The notes below the pieces were generated by a model. That model saw only the letters and a program-made list of their open reading frames with translations. It searched no databases and had not been told where the DNA came from. From contig JAIZZJ010000005.1 of assembly GCA_022828445.1 (NCBI GenBank), positions 1,178,001-1,242,000 on the forward strand: a stretch of 64,000 bases of DNA. Direction: 5' to 3'. Position numbers and translations under genes: made by a program. Origin of the DNA: Graphiopsis chlorocephala (taxonomy: Eukaryota; Ascomycota; Dothideomycetes; Cladosporiales; Cladosporiaceae). The first letter of the stretch is position 1; each line of letters starts with the position of its first letter. Positions 11,418 through 21,691 of the stretch are shown here, piece by piece.

Positions 11418-12860
11418 TTATCGACGCTCGTCTTCGCTCTCTCGCTCACGTACGCCTTCAAGCTCATTCTCAGCGTCTTGTGGTCGATCGTTACTGGGTA
11501 TTACTTTGCCACTATCTCCTTCGAGCTTAGTGTGGAGGAAGAGCGTAAGCAGTCCAATGTCGTACGCAGCCTTCAAAGCTCCAGCAAAGACAAACGCAAT
11601 CCAAAAGCGTCCGCTCTCCGCCAACGAACCTGTAAGGAATGGTCCTGAGCTCTGGCTCATGGTTTTGACCGTGTTTACAATGCCCATCACTGCAGTCCGC
11701 TCGTCAGGTAGCACGACCGCAGAGAGGAAGGCACTCCTAGGAGCCTGGTCCATCGCGTTTAAACTGGCCCGCGAGACCAGAAGTGTGATAGTCAACCATA
11801 GCGATGCTGGCAGGGGCATGAGCGAGAGAAAGATTGCGCTTGGCAAATGAGTGAAGACCATAGTTTTGACGAAGCCAATACGCTTTGCAATGGCAGATGC
11901 GAAGAGGTTGCCAATGCTCGAGACGAACTGTGCAGTCGCGATGATGCTTCCCAGCTGACCTTCGGGCAGGTTGAACTTTCTCGACAGGAAGAAAGCTATG
12001 AGCGAGTTGGGACACATGCCGCTGGCAAGCGAGTCGAAGAAGAATAAGGAACAGAGTTTCAGCAATGTCTTCCGGGACTTTGGCGATATACTGGATACGG
12101 ATGATGACTTATTTGGCGGCGCCGTCGCTTGACGTGTGTTGAGGAGGAAGGACTCTGTCTCTTCGGATTGAGCTTGTCCAGAGGGTCTCTCAGCGGGCAC
12201 AGGTTGAACTTCGCACTTGGGGCTCAGTATTAATGTCAATGCTGCTTTGATGAGACCAGCCGCAGCATATATCCAGAAGATGAATCGGAACGACGCTACC
12301 TCGCTCCAGCCGGCTGTTTGCAGGACTTGCGTAATCCATCCGCCAGCCAGAAAGCCTCCAGCGCCACCGAGAGTCCCAAAGACAACGTGGAATGCGAAAA
12401 TATCCGACCTTGTCTTCGCATCTGATAAGTGAGCAAGAGTCGACTCCTCAATGGCTTTGAAAGGTCCGATCTCATTCCCGCTGGGGCTGATCACACCGAC
12501 AACTGCAACCAGTAGCAGCAGCCAGTAGTTCGTAGCGATGGCAAAGACAACTCCAGAGATAGCCATGAGAATACCACCAAACACTAGGATTTTTCGTCTG
12601 CCCAGTGAGTCCGCAACCAGCGTGAGCAGTAGACTGAGGCCGACATCTCCGATCAGGGTAAGCGTCATGAACAAGCCGATCTTGGTATCGGAGAGTCCCA
12701 GTTCAGCAAAGTAGAGCGCAAGTACAAGAGTGCTTGAGCCGTATGCGAACATCCGGATGCCACGAGTTAGAAGTAATAGGTGGACGTCTCTCGACGCGTG
12801 GGCCAGTGTTGAGATTCCCACCTCATTTTTGGCGCGTTGTAGGAATCTTTGGAGGGTCAT
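11418..12860 (-). CDS. MFS transporter
   Basis: An intronless gene encodes 480 residues with about 12 hydrophobic segments and a hydrophilic central loop at about residues 225-265. The loop-2/3 signature of the major facilitator superfamily is seen as LVADSLGRRKILVFGG. The N-terminus is short and the C-terminal tail is acidic (NELEGVRERESEDERR). The sequence GSSTLVLALYFAELGLSD suits a group of fungal general-substrate MFS carriers that are not classical drug/H+ antiporters. The substrate is not predictable. It is convergent with the preceding pseudogene, which ends about 215 bases away. Confidence 0.85.
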   Translation of the reverse strand: MTLQRFLQRAKNEVGISTLAHASRDVHLLLLTRGIRMFAYGSSTLVLALYFAELGLSDTKIGLFMTLTLIGDVGLSLLLTLVADSLGRRKILVFGGILMAISGVVFAIATNYWLLLLVAVVGVISPSGNEIGPFKAIEESTLAHLSDAKTRSDIFAFHVVFGTLGGAGGFLAGGWITQVLQTAGWSEVASFRFIFWIYAAAGLIKAALTLILSPKCEVQPVPAERPSGQAQSEETESFLLNTRQATAPPNKSSSVSSISPKSRKTLLKLCSLFFFDSLASGMCPNSLIAFFLSRKFNLPEGQLGSIIATAQFVSSIGNLFASAIAKRIGFVKTMVFTHLPSAIFLSLMPLPASLWLTITLLVSRASLNAMDQAPRSAFLSAVVLPDERTAVMGIVNTVKTMSQSSGPFLTGSLAESGRFWIAFVFAGALKAAYDIGLLTLFLHTKLEGDSGKVIPSNDRPQDAENELEGVRERESEDERR

Positions 12861-13618
12861 CGTGCTTGATGGTCGATACTGAGAAGTCGAGATATAGGAA
12901 TTGCCATCGACATCGATATATCAGTGATATTGAGAGTGTGATTCATGGCTAGGGTTTCCGATAGCGGCGCCATTATCAGTATGGTTATGCACAATCGCTC
13001 ACGAGCTCAAAAGGGAAACTTGCGCGAGAAGAAGCTTTCGGCGTTTCCGGAGTTAAGTCTTGCGAAGTCGTCTTCACGAGAGCCGTAATTGTTCTCTTAG
13101 ACCTCAGTGCAAATCTCATGGTCCTACCAGAAGGCGGCGTAAAAGTTTTCTCTGTGTGCTTCGATGAAAGTAACCCAGAAATATTCTCCGATACGTTCTC
13201 CGTACATAGTACCACTGGCAATAGTAGCAGCACAGGAGAGTCAACTTAGACCAGCGAGGAATAGACACCTCTTTCACACGCCGGCTAAGTTTGCCGAAGG
13301 AATGTAGTGTATTCTGCGGCAAGCTGCTACCAAGCAGAAAGATCGAGAGCATGATAGTTCGCGAAGAAATTGCAAATCGTCACACGTGCTGCCCTCAGCG
13401 GCCCCAGACACATCAAAGAAAAGATACAACCCATCGAAGGAGACATGGTGCCGTGACAAGGCACTCTTTCTCGTTGACTCATAACTACGTATGCCAATCC
13501 ATACTTCAATTCGCTCCAATTCAATCCATTTCACGTGCCAAATCTCCGCCTTTGCCGCTGCCGCTGCCGCTTCACTCATTTACCCAAGTTGTGCAGGGGG
13601 CAGGGGAAAGGGGGAGAC
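12861..13618. other. Intergenic region
   Basis: It separates the 5' end of the MFS gene and the 3' end of the 677-residue gene. Open frames on both strands at 13116-13842 lack domains and partly shadow the next gene. A GCCGCTGCC-type triplet run lies near 13550-13570. Confidence 0.4.
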
Positions 13619-15705
13619 TTACTGATCATATTCTTCGGCCCTGCTGTTCTTCCGCGAGAACGGTGCGCGAACGCCTTCCAGGAACGTTCCTGGGAACGAC
13701 TTCTTCGATTTCTTCTTCTCACCTTCAATGGTGCTGGCCTTGCTGGCCTTGCTCGCCTTTCGAGCTCCCTCAACACGAACCATATCCTCCATCTGTTCCC
13801 GTGCCTGGAGCTGCGTGTACATCTCATCCTTGTGCATTTTGAAGGTACCTTCCCCCTCCGTGGCTGGGAGCGCGAAGCCAGGCATGACTTGCCGCTCGTG
13901 AAGCGGCGTGCTTCCTCCGGCAGAAACGTAGCGCTGCTGTGTCTTATCCTGGCGAAGGATTGGCGTCACCTGGTCGTGCTGGCCGAAAGGAGACGAACCA
14001 GTCGGCATGGTGTTCGAACGGATAGCCAGGATCCGATCCGGTGACGGGTTGGTGGGCGAAGTGGAAGGACGGGCCCGAGGGACGTGATTTGTGACTTTCA
14101 GGTGTGGGGTGCTGCCTTCTGGTGGATGTTTGCCACGATAGGCTTGCTCGTATTCCCGAGGTGGCGGGAGCGGACGAGTATCGTCGAAGGCAGGGAAGCT
14201 CTGCATGCCGCCATCGCTAGATAGCTTGAAGCTCTTGTTGTGCGCAACGCCATCGAAGCTTGGGTGGATGTAAGAAGTGGGCTGCGTCTCGGGCGATGTG
14301 TGCTCGTACGTACTAGGCTCGGTGTTCATGGAAGCCTTCGCGATACGTCCGCTCTCTTCAATCTCCTGCTCAATCAAACCATCGTCATCAGCTAAGATTG
14401 GCGGGACAGGCTTGCGTGAGACAGGCGGTGGAGTGTAAGCGTGATATTGCGGCTCAAGAGTTGGCGGAGAAGTCGCTGAGCTCTCAGCGCGAGGCCTTCT
14501 CGCCCCTTGTCGGTAGCGTTGGCCAGAGTGGTCGCGGTAGAGGTCAGTCGGGGCGGGAGTCTTATCCACAACATAGGCGAGATTGCTTGGCTTATGAGCT
14601 AGGCGTCCACGCGGAGGAAGTGGGCGCTCTGTGCCACTGTTTTGCGAGCTGGAGTCTGCGTGGGATACTGCCAAGTTGAGAAGGAGTTGTTTCTGGCGAA
14701 CAGGCGTGTTTGTACGAGTTGAGCAGTCCGAAGACTCGCTTTCGGGTCCAGCAAGAGCATTCTCAGTCTTCTTCCTGAGTGCTTCAAGTTCTTCACGGCG
14801 AGCATGCGCGGCGTGGTGCGCACTGAGCAGCTCGGGCAGGCTTTGAGCATTTGAGCGCACAGCCACTTTAACTTGAGTAGCGTGTCTGTCGGCGAGCCAT
14901 CTGGCGACCTGCACGGTGTCTATCGAGGTGACATCGTGGAGGCCTTCGAATCTCAACATACTGTAGAAATTGGGCGTTTCACCAGTAGCAACGAAACACG
15001 CGCGCTGCTGGACAGCGTAGTCGAGGGCTATCCTCAGTTGAGGACTCATGACCTTTTCCCAGCAGGTTTCGAGAAGTCGCGCAAAATCCATGGCAGAGAA
15101 TGGGTCATTCTGCGTGCGACAATTGGGCCCAGAGTTGTGTAGGATCTTGTTACCTTGTTCGAACCGCGCGCCGAAACGCAGCTTGAGATCTTGGTACAAA
15201 TAACGGATCTCGGCGACCAGGGCGTAGAACAGGCCGTCCCAGTATGCGAGAGGCAGCGGTTCATTTTCGTAGAGATCGGGGAGGTTGCACTCATTATCTT
15301 CCTCGGGGCTGTCTGGTGTGATATCCCTAAACCAGGGCGGCATTGCGGCGTATTGTTCCAGTGGCGCATTTTTAGGGTCGTCTTCCGGATACTGCGCAAA
15401 TGAGGTGCTCCTCGGCGCCACAACGCGATGGATGGCGCATATAAACCAGGCCATAGGTGTCTCGCCAGTGCGAATCTATGCACTTGGTCAGCAGCTACTA
15501 GTCCGAACAGGCTCTCAATGGTACTTACTCTCAAACGGTGGTCGGGAATGAGCTTCATTTGCCCATAGAGGAGTTGGGTGACTTGGGAGAGGTCGTATTT
15601 GACCTTCTCATCGGGGTAGGGGTATGCTGCGCCAGTGCGCAATGCATTGCGCATAATGTTAATGTCTTCTCCATTGAGGAGGCCAAAAAGTGTGATGCGC
15701 TGCAT
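13619..15705 (-). CDS. Uncharacterised fungal protein with conserved N-terminal half and disordered tail
   Basis: Exons 15529-15705 and 13619-15475 encode 677 residues from the start MQRITLFGLLNGED. The first 260 residues are ordered-looking and rich in aromatic residues (PMAWFICAIHRV, LAYWDGLFYALVAEIRYLYQDLKL in two parts, NFYSMLRFEGLHD), suggesting a folded fungal-specific domain. The rest is Pro/Ser/Thr-rich and probably disordered. It ends in a basic Lys/Ser segment (KASKASKAS, KKKSKKSFPGTFL) that might contact membrane or nucleic acid. I do not recognise a function. The only intron (15476-15528, 53 nt, GTAAGT...TAG) shares sequence blocks with the tandem array just upstream of the gene. 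Confidence 0.72.
15476..15528 (-). other. Intron sharing sequence blocks with the upstream tandem array
   Basis: Read on the minus strand, this 53-nt intron starts GTAAG and then carries TACCATTGAGAGC, TTCGGACT and AGCTGCTGACC in that order. The array units at 15999-16330, read on the same strand, contain TACCATTGAGAGC or ACCATTGAGAGC, TTCGGACT and AGCTGCTACC in the same order with longer spacers. The match is direct; common descent is inferred. Confidence 0.7.
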
Positions 15706-15869
15706 TTTGGGTGATGTGGTAGGGGGAAAGGAGAGATTAGGTGGTGTGGGAGGGTTTTGAGGCAAGCTCAAGTGAAGTGGGGGCGGATGAGGTGAGGTTA
15801 AAATTGAGGTGGCTGGCCTCTGCAGTTCACACGCTCTCACCGGTGTGAACGGCTCATGATGGGAAGAAC

Positions 15870-17285
15870 GTCTAAGGTAGCAGCTCATCACTTAAGGAGA
15901 TTGCTAAAAAGAAAGGCAGCACTCTCAGTGGTAGCAATGGGCTTTTCTTTCGCGGCTCTGTCAGATAGCACCTCACCAGTTCCGGAGATCACCAAACGCT
16001 CTCAATGGTAGCGACGGGCTTGTCTTTCACGGCTCTGCCAGATAGCACCTCACCAGTTCCAGAGATCACCAGTCCGAAAAGCATTCGCCAAGTCGATGAA
16101 CCAATGCTCTCAATGGTGTTGATCGAGACTTCTTGCGAGGCTCTGTCAGGTAGCAGCTGATCAGTCACGGAGATCATCAGATTCCGAAAGCAGCCGCCAA
16201 ATCGAAAAGCCAACGCTCTCAGGGGCGGGGATTGGGTTTCCTGCGGAGGCTCTGTCAGGTAGCAGCTCACTGATCACGGAGACCACCAAACCAAAAAGTA
16301 AATCCCAAACCAAGAAGCAAAAGTTCTCAATGGTAGCGACGGAGATTCTTGTCAAGGCTTTATCAGGTAGCAGCTCCCTATTCGCGGAGATCCTCAAACC
16401 AAAAATCAACACTCTCAGTGGTCACGATAGAGGTTAGTGTCGAGGGTACTTCTCATATTAGCTCACAGATTGCGGAGATAGTCAATCCGAGGGGATATTT
16501 TCAATCCAAGAAATGGTGCTCTCAGCGGATACACTGAACATTCCTGTCAAGGCTCTGTCAGATATTAGCTGACTGGTCATGGAGATCGTCAAATCTGAAT
16601 TCAGCGCTTCCAATGGAGACAGTAAGCTGTTTTGTAAACAATGTACCGGATAGTAGCTCATAAACTACAGAGATCGTCAAGCCTGAGTCCAGCGCTCTCA
16701 AGGGTAGGCATGATAGATTTTGTGGACGCCGTCTCAGATAACAGCTCGTAGACCGTGGAGAGCGTAGCGCGCGAGATGTGCCTCGCAAAGGGAGGAAGGG
16801 CCAGTTACATCGACAGCATTGTCACTAACGGCGCTCAGGGAACTAAGAGGGCCATGTGTGAAATATCCGCTCTCACTGGCAAACATTATCTTTCATGGCG
16901 ACAGTGTCTTAGATACCAGCTCACGATCCGCAGAGAGTGCAATATTGGATCTCAGTGGAGACCAGGGCCAGTTGTGTGGACAGTGTCTCAGGCACTAGCG
17001 TCTCGGTCACCGGAGGTGAGAACTCAGCAAGGTGCTCAGTCGGCATGGGCTGGAGGTAGTCCCCTTGCGAATCGAGAAAGCAACGGCTTGTTGGCCAAGG
17101 AGTGTAGACTGGAAGAGATTCGTTCTTAGTAGAGATCAATATCGTATGTCGATGGTGACTGGTGTACTACTGCATGTAACTGGCGAATAGAGGTGAGGAA
17201 GCCTAGTCTCATCAGCAGCAGAAGTCATGCATGTTTAGAGTATCCCAGGTAGCACCACTTGAAAGTGGAGATACACAGGAGGGAA
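15870..17285. repeat. Tandem array of degenerate 88/108-bp units
   Basis: Imperfect units begin with CTCTCA(A/G)TGGTAGCGAC, continue with GGCTCTGTCAGATAGCAGCTCAC, then CAGT(CAC)GGAGATCATCA. Unit starts that I can place are 15922, 15999, 16107, 16216, 16324, 16412, 16519, 16607 and 16695, giving spacings of 77, 108, 109, 108, 88, 107, 88 and 88. The long class has an extra spacer of about 20 bases containing CCGAAAAGC. Weaker units continue to about 17000, with isolated traces (GGTAGCACC...GGAGAT) near 17250. The units are not a constant multiple of three and no long frame spans them, so the array is non-coding. It lies between the 677-residue gene and the Trm61-like gene, upstream of the former. 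Confidence 0.85.
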
Positions 17286-17694
17286 TCTCTAATCTCGCTG
17301 AAAGCTGAATACTGATACCGAAAGACAGTCTGCGACAGCTTCTCATTGCTGGTTCGGATAACTGAGGGCACACTTGGTGGTAGCTACGACCAATATTGTC
17401 AGTAGCATTTGAAATACTACCTCAAACAATCACAGGGTATATGGGTAAGCTGCGTACTCCCAACAGCAACCAAGTATGTACGTGTGGAAGGGTAGGTGAT
17501 GGCAGAATTGATGAAAACACGAGGAGGATTGAGACGCGAAGGCGAAGTGAGGTTCCTCGGCTAATTTCTGCCTGAGGCACTTTCACGGCTGTGCTACCAA
17601 ATACATGTACCATTTCAACGAGCAATAAACATATCGTACACAATATCTTACAACTATCTATATATACAGAGAGTGAACATAGTATGCGCGTATC
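17286..17694. other. Intergenic region after the array
   Basis: AT-richer sequence leading to the 3' end of the Trm61-like gene. Apart from faint array traces at its left edge nothing is seen. Confidence 0.4.
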
Positions 17695-18936
17695 TCAACC
17701 CTGGTGCTTCTTCTTGAAAATACCCAAGAAGCCGCCTCCAACCACACGCTCGCCAACTTTAGGTCTGCAGACCATCGCCCACTTGCCCTCATCGGGAGTC
17801 TGACTGGAGTTCGCATTTGGTGCCGCAGCATTCTCAGCCTGCTCTTGTTCTGTGTCACGACTTTCAGCATCGCTGCTGCTCTCAGCATCCTCGCCATCAG
17901 CGGCGACAGGCTCGGGTGCCGCCTCAACCTTCTGTACGCGAGGCTTGACAGGCCTCACATCCCACTCTCTTCCCCCAGACCCACCGTTGACTCCCAACTC
18001 AATAACCCTATCAAGTTCAAGCGGAATACCTTCCTGCTTGATCTTGAGCGCACACTCGTTGATTTGAGTAATGCTGGGGTTGAACACGATCAAATTGCCG
18101 TCCACTTTCACCGCTTTGGCAACATTGTCGATGTGAATGTCGGCGTTGGGCAGATCCAGGAACGCGTGCGAAAGGAATGGCTCGTTGTTGCGAGCAGAGA
18201 GCGCGGAGACAACCCAATCACTTACAGAGCCGGTATGGAAGTCGATATTGTGCAAGTACTGCCCGCGGCGGAAGGCGGCGATTGTCTGGCGCGCGTGGGC
18301 TGAGTACTGCGACGAGACATCGATTGTGTGAAGGATGGCCTGGCGGCGCTCCTTGTACTCAGCAATTTTGGCTTCTGTTGTCTCAGGATCTTCCTCCGGA
18401 ACAGGTTTGGGTGTGAGCGGATTGCCGGCGTGAATAGCACGACTCAGGTGAACCGTCAAACCGCCGTGTCCTGTGCCAGCTTCCAAGATCTCCAGCTTCC
18501 CTTCGCCAGCTCTTTCAGCATCGTAGATCTCGGGATGTAGATCCAGCAGGCTCACAATTAAGTTGGCATCTGCAGGGTATATAGGCGTGACCAGTCTCCT
18601 GCTGAAACGGACGTATTCGTCCATTGTCGCTTCGTGTATCCTGAAATCGTATCCATCCTTGCCGGACTTGGGCGGCGTCGTGCGCACCAGCTCGCGCACA
18701 CGCTTGCCGATGATGTCGTCTTGCTGGATGACGCCTTTGTGTGTTTCGATTCTTTTTCCATGCTTTAGCGGTCCGCGCAGGGCGGGCGAGGCGCTACGAT
18801 CTTTTGTCGGACGGAGGACGACATGGTCACCGACAGCGAAGGGCCGGGAGTCTGCGTAGTTGCGGCGGCAGCATTGGGTGCGCAACAGCCTAGGGACTCT
18901 GCCGGCGCGATGGGAAGCGTGCCATGGGAGGCTCAT
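17695..18936 (-). CDS. Mitochondrial Trm61/Gcd14-like tRNA (adenine-58-N1) methyltransferase family protein
   Basis: An intronless gene encodes 413 residues. The basic N-terminus (HRAGRVPRLLRTQCCRRNYA) resembles a mitochondrial presequence. An N-terminal beta domain (PFAVGDHVVLRP, THKGVIQQDDIIGK) precedes the Rossmann methyltransferase domain with the SAM-binding motif ILEAGTGHGGLTVHLSRAI, an acidic post-loop, and FLDLPNADIHIDNVAKAV, where the family's catalytic D-x-P-type segment lies. Members methylate N1 of adenine 58 in tRNA; a mitochondrial member would act on organellar tRNA or rRNA. The order of domains and the presequence suggest a TRMT61B-like role, but partner dependence cannot be judged. 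An acidic low-complexity insert (about residues 335-385) precedes the C-terminal MVCRPKVGERVVGGGFLGIFKKK. Confidence 0.75.
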   Translation of the reverse strand: MSLPWHASHRAGRVPRLLRTQCCRRNYADSRPFAVGDHVVLRPTKDRSASPALRGPLKHGKRIETHKGVIQQDDIIGKRVRELVRTTPPKSGKDGYDFRIHEATMDEYVRFSRRLVTPIYPADANLIVSLLDLHPEIYDAERAGEGKLEILEAGTGHGGLTVHLSRAIHAGNPLTPKPVPEEDPETTEAKIAEYKERRQAILHTIDVSSQYSAHARQTIAAFRRGQYLHNIDFHTGSVSDWVVSALSARNNEPFLSHAFLDLPNADIHIDNVAKAVKVDGNLIVFNPSITQINECALKIKQEGIPLELDRVIELGVNGGSGGREWDVRPVKPRVQKVEAAPEPVAADGEDAESSSDAESRDTEQEQAENAAAPNANSSQTPDEGKWAMVCRPKVGERVVGGGFLGIFKKKHQG

Positions 18937-19302
18937 GTAGATTATCGAGCCAGTGATCGGGTCACACGGCTATAGCAGAGGGCACAGGGTGTGCGAATAA
19001 AATGGCCAGACTCTCTCATGTATGTCGATCATCGCGTCCTTCCCCAGCCTTGACTTTCACAAGGAGCGGACAAGGATCTTGCTTGCAGGAGACTGGACCC
19101 TGCTCGCGTGCATCGTGTTCGCATGCCCAGAGTCGCCAGCAACAGAGACTCGCCGTGTCACCATGTGTTCCTTCTAAACGAGCATGGCGTGTTTTGTTTC
19201 AGAAGAGACCATTTGCCCAAGCCCGCCTTGAAGCCAGACAACGTCTCAAGATCGTCGCTTGCTTGAACGACTTCCCCAGCGAGCGAGTCTCGAGCCACCA
19301 CA
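18937..19302. other. Divergent promoter region
   Basis: About 370 bases separate the divergent Trm61-like and Dcr2-like genes. No defined element is recognised. Confidence 0.4.
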
Positions 19303-21073
19303 ATGGCTAAACGGATAGTAAGCAGGTAATCCTTAAACGAAAACTGCCTACTCTAGCTGACTGTCTCCCAAGACTCGCGCCCTCACGCAGGTGTGCGCCT
19401 TTATTGCCGTGGTTTGCCTGCTCGTCTTCATTGCCGACTCCCGCTACCGCGTACTACCCTCGAGCATACACTCCGCCCTTCCCACACACCACGTCGGCTT
19501 CGTCATAACAGACATCACAATCGCATACTGCTCTACGATAAACCCTCTATCGACATGCCGTCTAGACGCGAACAAATGGCACCGCGTTGAGAAGGATCTG
19601 TATCTGAACTCGGGATGGGTCAAGAGCGCATGGGTCCACATTCAGCGAAAGAAGGAGGAGGAGCTCACGGCAGAGGATAGGATCATCATTGGCGTCAAGA
19701 TCGGTCGTCTGGATCCTGGTGTTGGGGAGAAGGGACAGCAGGGCGAGAAGTGGGAAAGCCGGCCTGGAGGAATTTGGATTCTAAGGAGCAACCGCAGGCA
19801 TGACAGTGATTCGGACAAGGCTGTGACCAGTGTGGATGTGCTGTTTGGCTCGGATGCTGTTGATCCCAGGCCAGGCTGGACGCTGGCGCGAACACCGCTG
19901 CTGATTGAAGCGGATAAGAACCTGCTGACACCACGCCTGTCAACGCGACACGGACAGCCCCATCCCGATCATAAGGAGATTGTACCTCGTGTGCGGAAAG
20001 ACGGGAAATTCAAGATCTTGCAAGTTTCCGATGCGCATTTGGCTACTGGCACAGGTGTTTGCAGAGACGCCATTGATGCCTCAGGGAACGTCGTACCTGC
20101 TCAGAGCTGCGAAGCAGACACTCGCACTCTGGACTTTATCGAAAGCGTTCTGGACTCTGAGAAACCAGATCTCGTCGTGCTTTCCGGTGACCAAGTCGAG
20201 GGACCTCTGGCGCCTGACACACAAAGTGTTATCTTCAAGATCACTGCGCCTTTGATTGAGCGCTCGATCCCGTATGCCGCCATATTCGGCAACCACGATG
20301 ATGAGGGTGGCCATCTTTCCCGCGAGGCCCAGATGTCTCTCATGCAGACTCTGCCATACAGCTTATCACATGCGGGCCCAGAGCAGGTCGACGGCGTGGG
20401 CAACTACTACGTCGAGGTCCTCGCAGCTTCAAGTCACCACAGTGCAATCACAATTTACTTGCTTGACACGCACAGCCTCACACCCGACGAGAAGAACTAT
20501 CGCGGCTACGACTGGCTGAAAGACTCTCAGATCAACTGGTTCAAGTCCACAGCCGAAGGTCTCAAGGCTGCCCACAAAAAGTACTCGCACATCCACCTCG
20601 ACCTGGCATTCATCCACATCCCATTGCCAGAGTACAGAGAGAAGAACCTGATTATCAAAGGCGGAGCATGGAAAGAAGGCGTCACCGCACCGACTTTCAA
20701 CTCACACTTCTACGACGCACTAGCAGAAGCAGGCGTAGTCGCCGTGGGCTGCGGTCACGACCACGTCAACGACTACTGCGCTCTCCGCCCGGCTCCCGAA
20801 AAAGCGGCGCGCGACGCAGACCCCGAGCCTCAGACTTCCCACAACGACAACAGGCCTATCCTGGGCCCTTGGATGTGCTACGCCGGCGGCTCTGGTTTCG
20901 GAGGCTACGCTGGATACGGTGGTTTCCACCGTCGTGTGCGAGTTTGGGAAGTCGATACCAATTCTGGACGCGTTGTGACGTGGAAGCGCGTTGAGTGCTG
21001 TGGTGCGGATACGGAGAAGCGGATCGACGAGCTTATGATTGTTGATGGTGGACGGGTGATAGAAGGGAGATGA
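19303..21073 (+). CDS. Dcr2-type calcineurin-like phosphoesterase
   Basis: Exons 19303-19317 and 19373-21073 encode 571 residues. The tiny first exon supplies the initiator and MAKRI; the join gives a basic start followed by the hydrophobic anchor VCAFIAVVCLLVFIAD, as in Dcr2 homologues. No ATG lies at the beginning of the main open frame, which supports this start. The metallophosphatase motifs are all present in order: VSDAHL, LSGDQVEG, FGNHDDEG, HIPLPEY and GCGHDHVNDY, which bind the two catalytic metals. The N-terminal 200 residues form the beta-rich domain typical of this family. Yeast Dcr2 is a dosage-dependent cell-cycle phosphatase that targets Sic1 and Ire1; the same role here is an inference. 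Confidence 0.85.
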
Positions 21074-21691
21074 AAATCGGCGATTTAAATGGGACTGTGC
21101 TTGCGAGCGAGGCGTTAAGGTTTATGAGACAATTTGCACCTCAGGTTCATGGGAGAATATTCGACATTCAAGCAAAAAGATTATCAGGTCCAGTGATCGC
21201 TAATCCCATTGCGGTTTCCACAGTCATATCCCGTGTAAATTCAATCGCTGTGTGACACGATATCCAAGGTCGGCGAAGTAACTTATAAAACAGTCGAAGC
21301 AATGCCGCAGCCGATGCTTGGCTCTATGGTATGTGTGGAGGTCTGCATCCTTCGACGCCTCACAGATCATACGACTCTAAATTTGTTCGAAGCGACCAGT
21401 CGTGCTGTACTTAGGCTGTTCGCCTGGGCCATCCCGAGGCTGCAGTGCCCATGGAGGATTCGCCCTTTAAGCGACGGCCTTGGCTGTACTGCGTAGCAGA
21501 GCTTCACACCGCACTTGTACGTACACAGGAACAAAGTGACCAGTACTCTGCACGTGGAAAGACGAAGGACTTAGACGCGTGGCTCTACGTAACTCCTCGC
21601 CACTCGATGTGAATCAGGCCTGGCCAATGACACGGGGATTGCTGGTTCTTCGAGGATCGGATTGGTGCCCTGACGCAGGACTTCCTCAAGA
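21074..21691. other. Intergenic region
   Basis: Lies between two plus-strand genes and probably contains the promoter of the Zn2Cys6 factor. No gene or repeat is recognised. Confidence 0.4.

Noticed and set aside
8510..12860. Biosynthetic cluster of P450, sugar enzyme and MFS transporter
   Set aside because: No backbone synthase is present, the sugar enzyme is a pseudogene and the rest are common families.
15989..16788. Minus-strand frames in the tandem array as a repetitive protein
   Set aside because: Unit spacings of 77, 88 and 108 are not all multiples of three, so frames break between units; the apparent protein repeats follow from DNA repetition.
15870..17285. CRISPR-like array
   Set aside because: Units are long, imperfect and contiguous without unique spacers, and the genome is eukaryotic.
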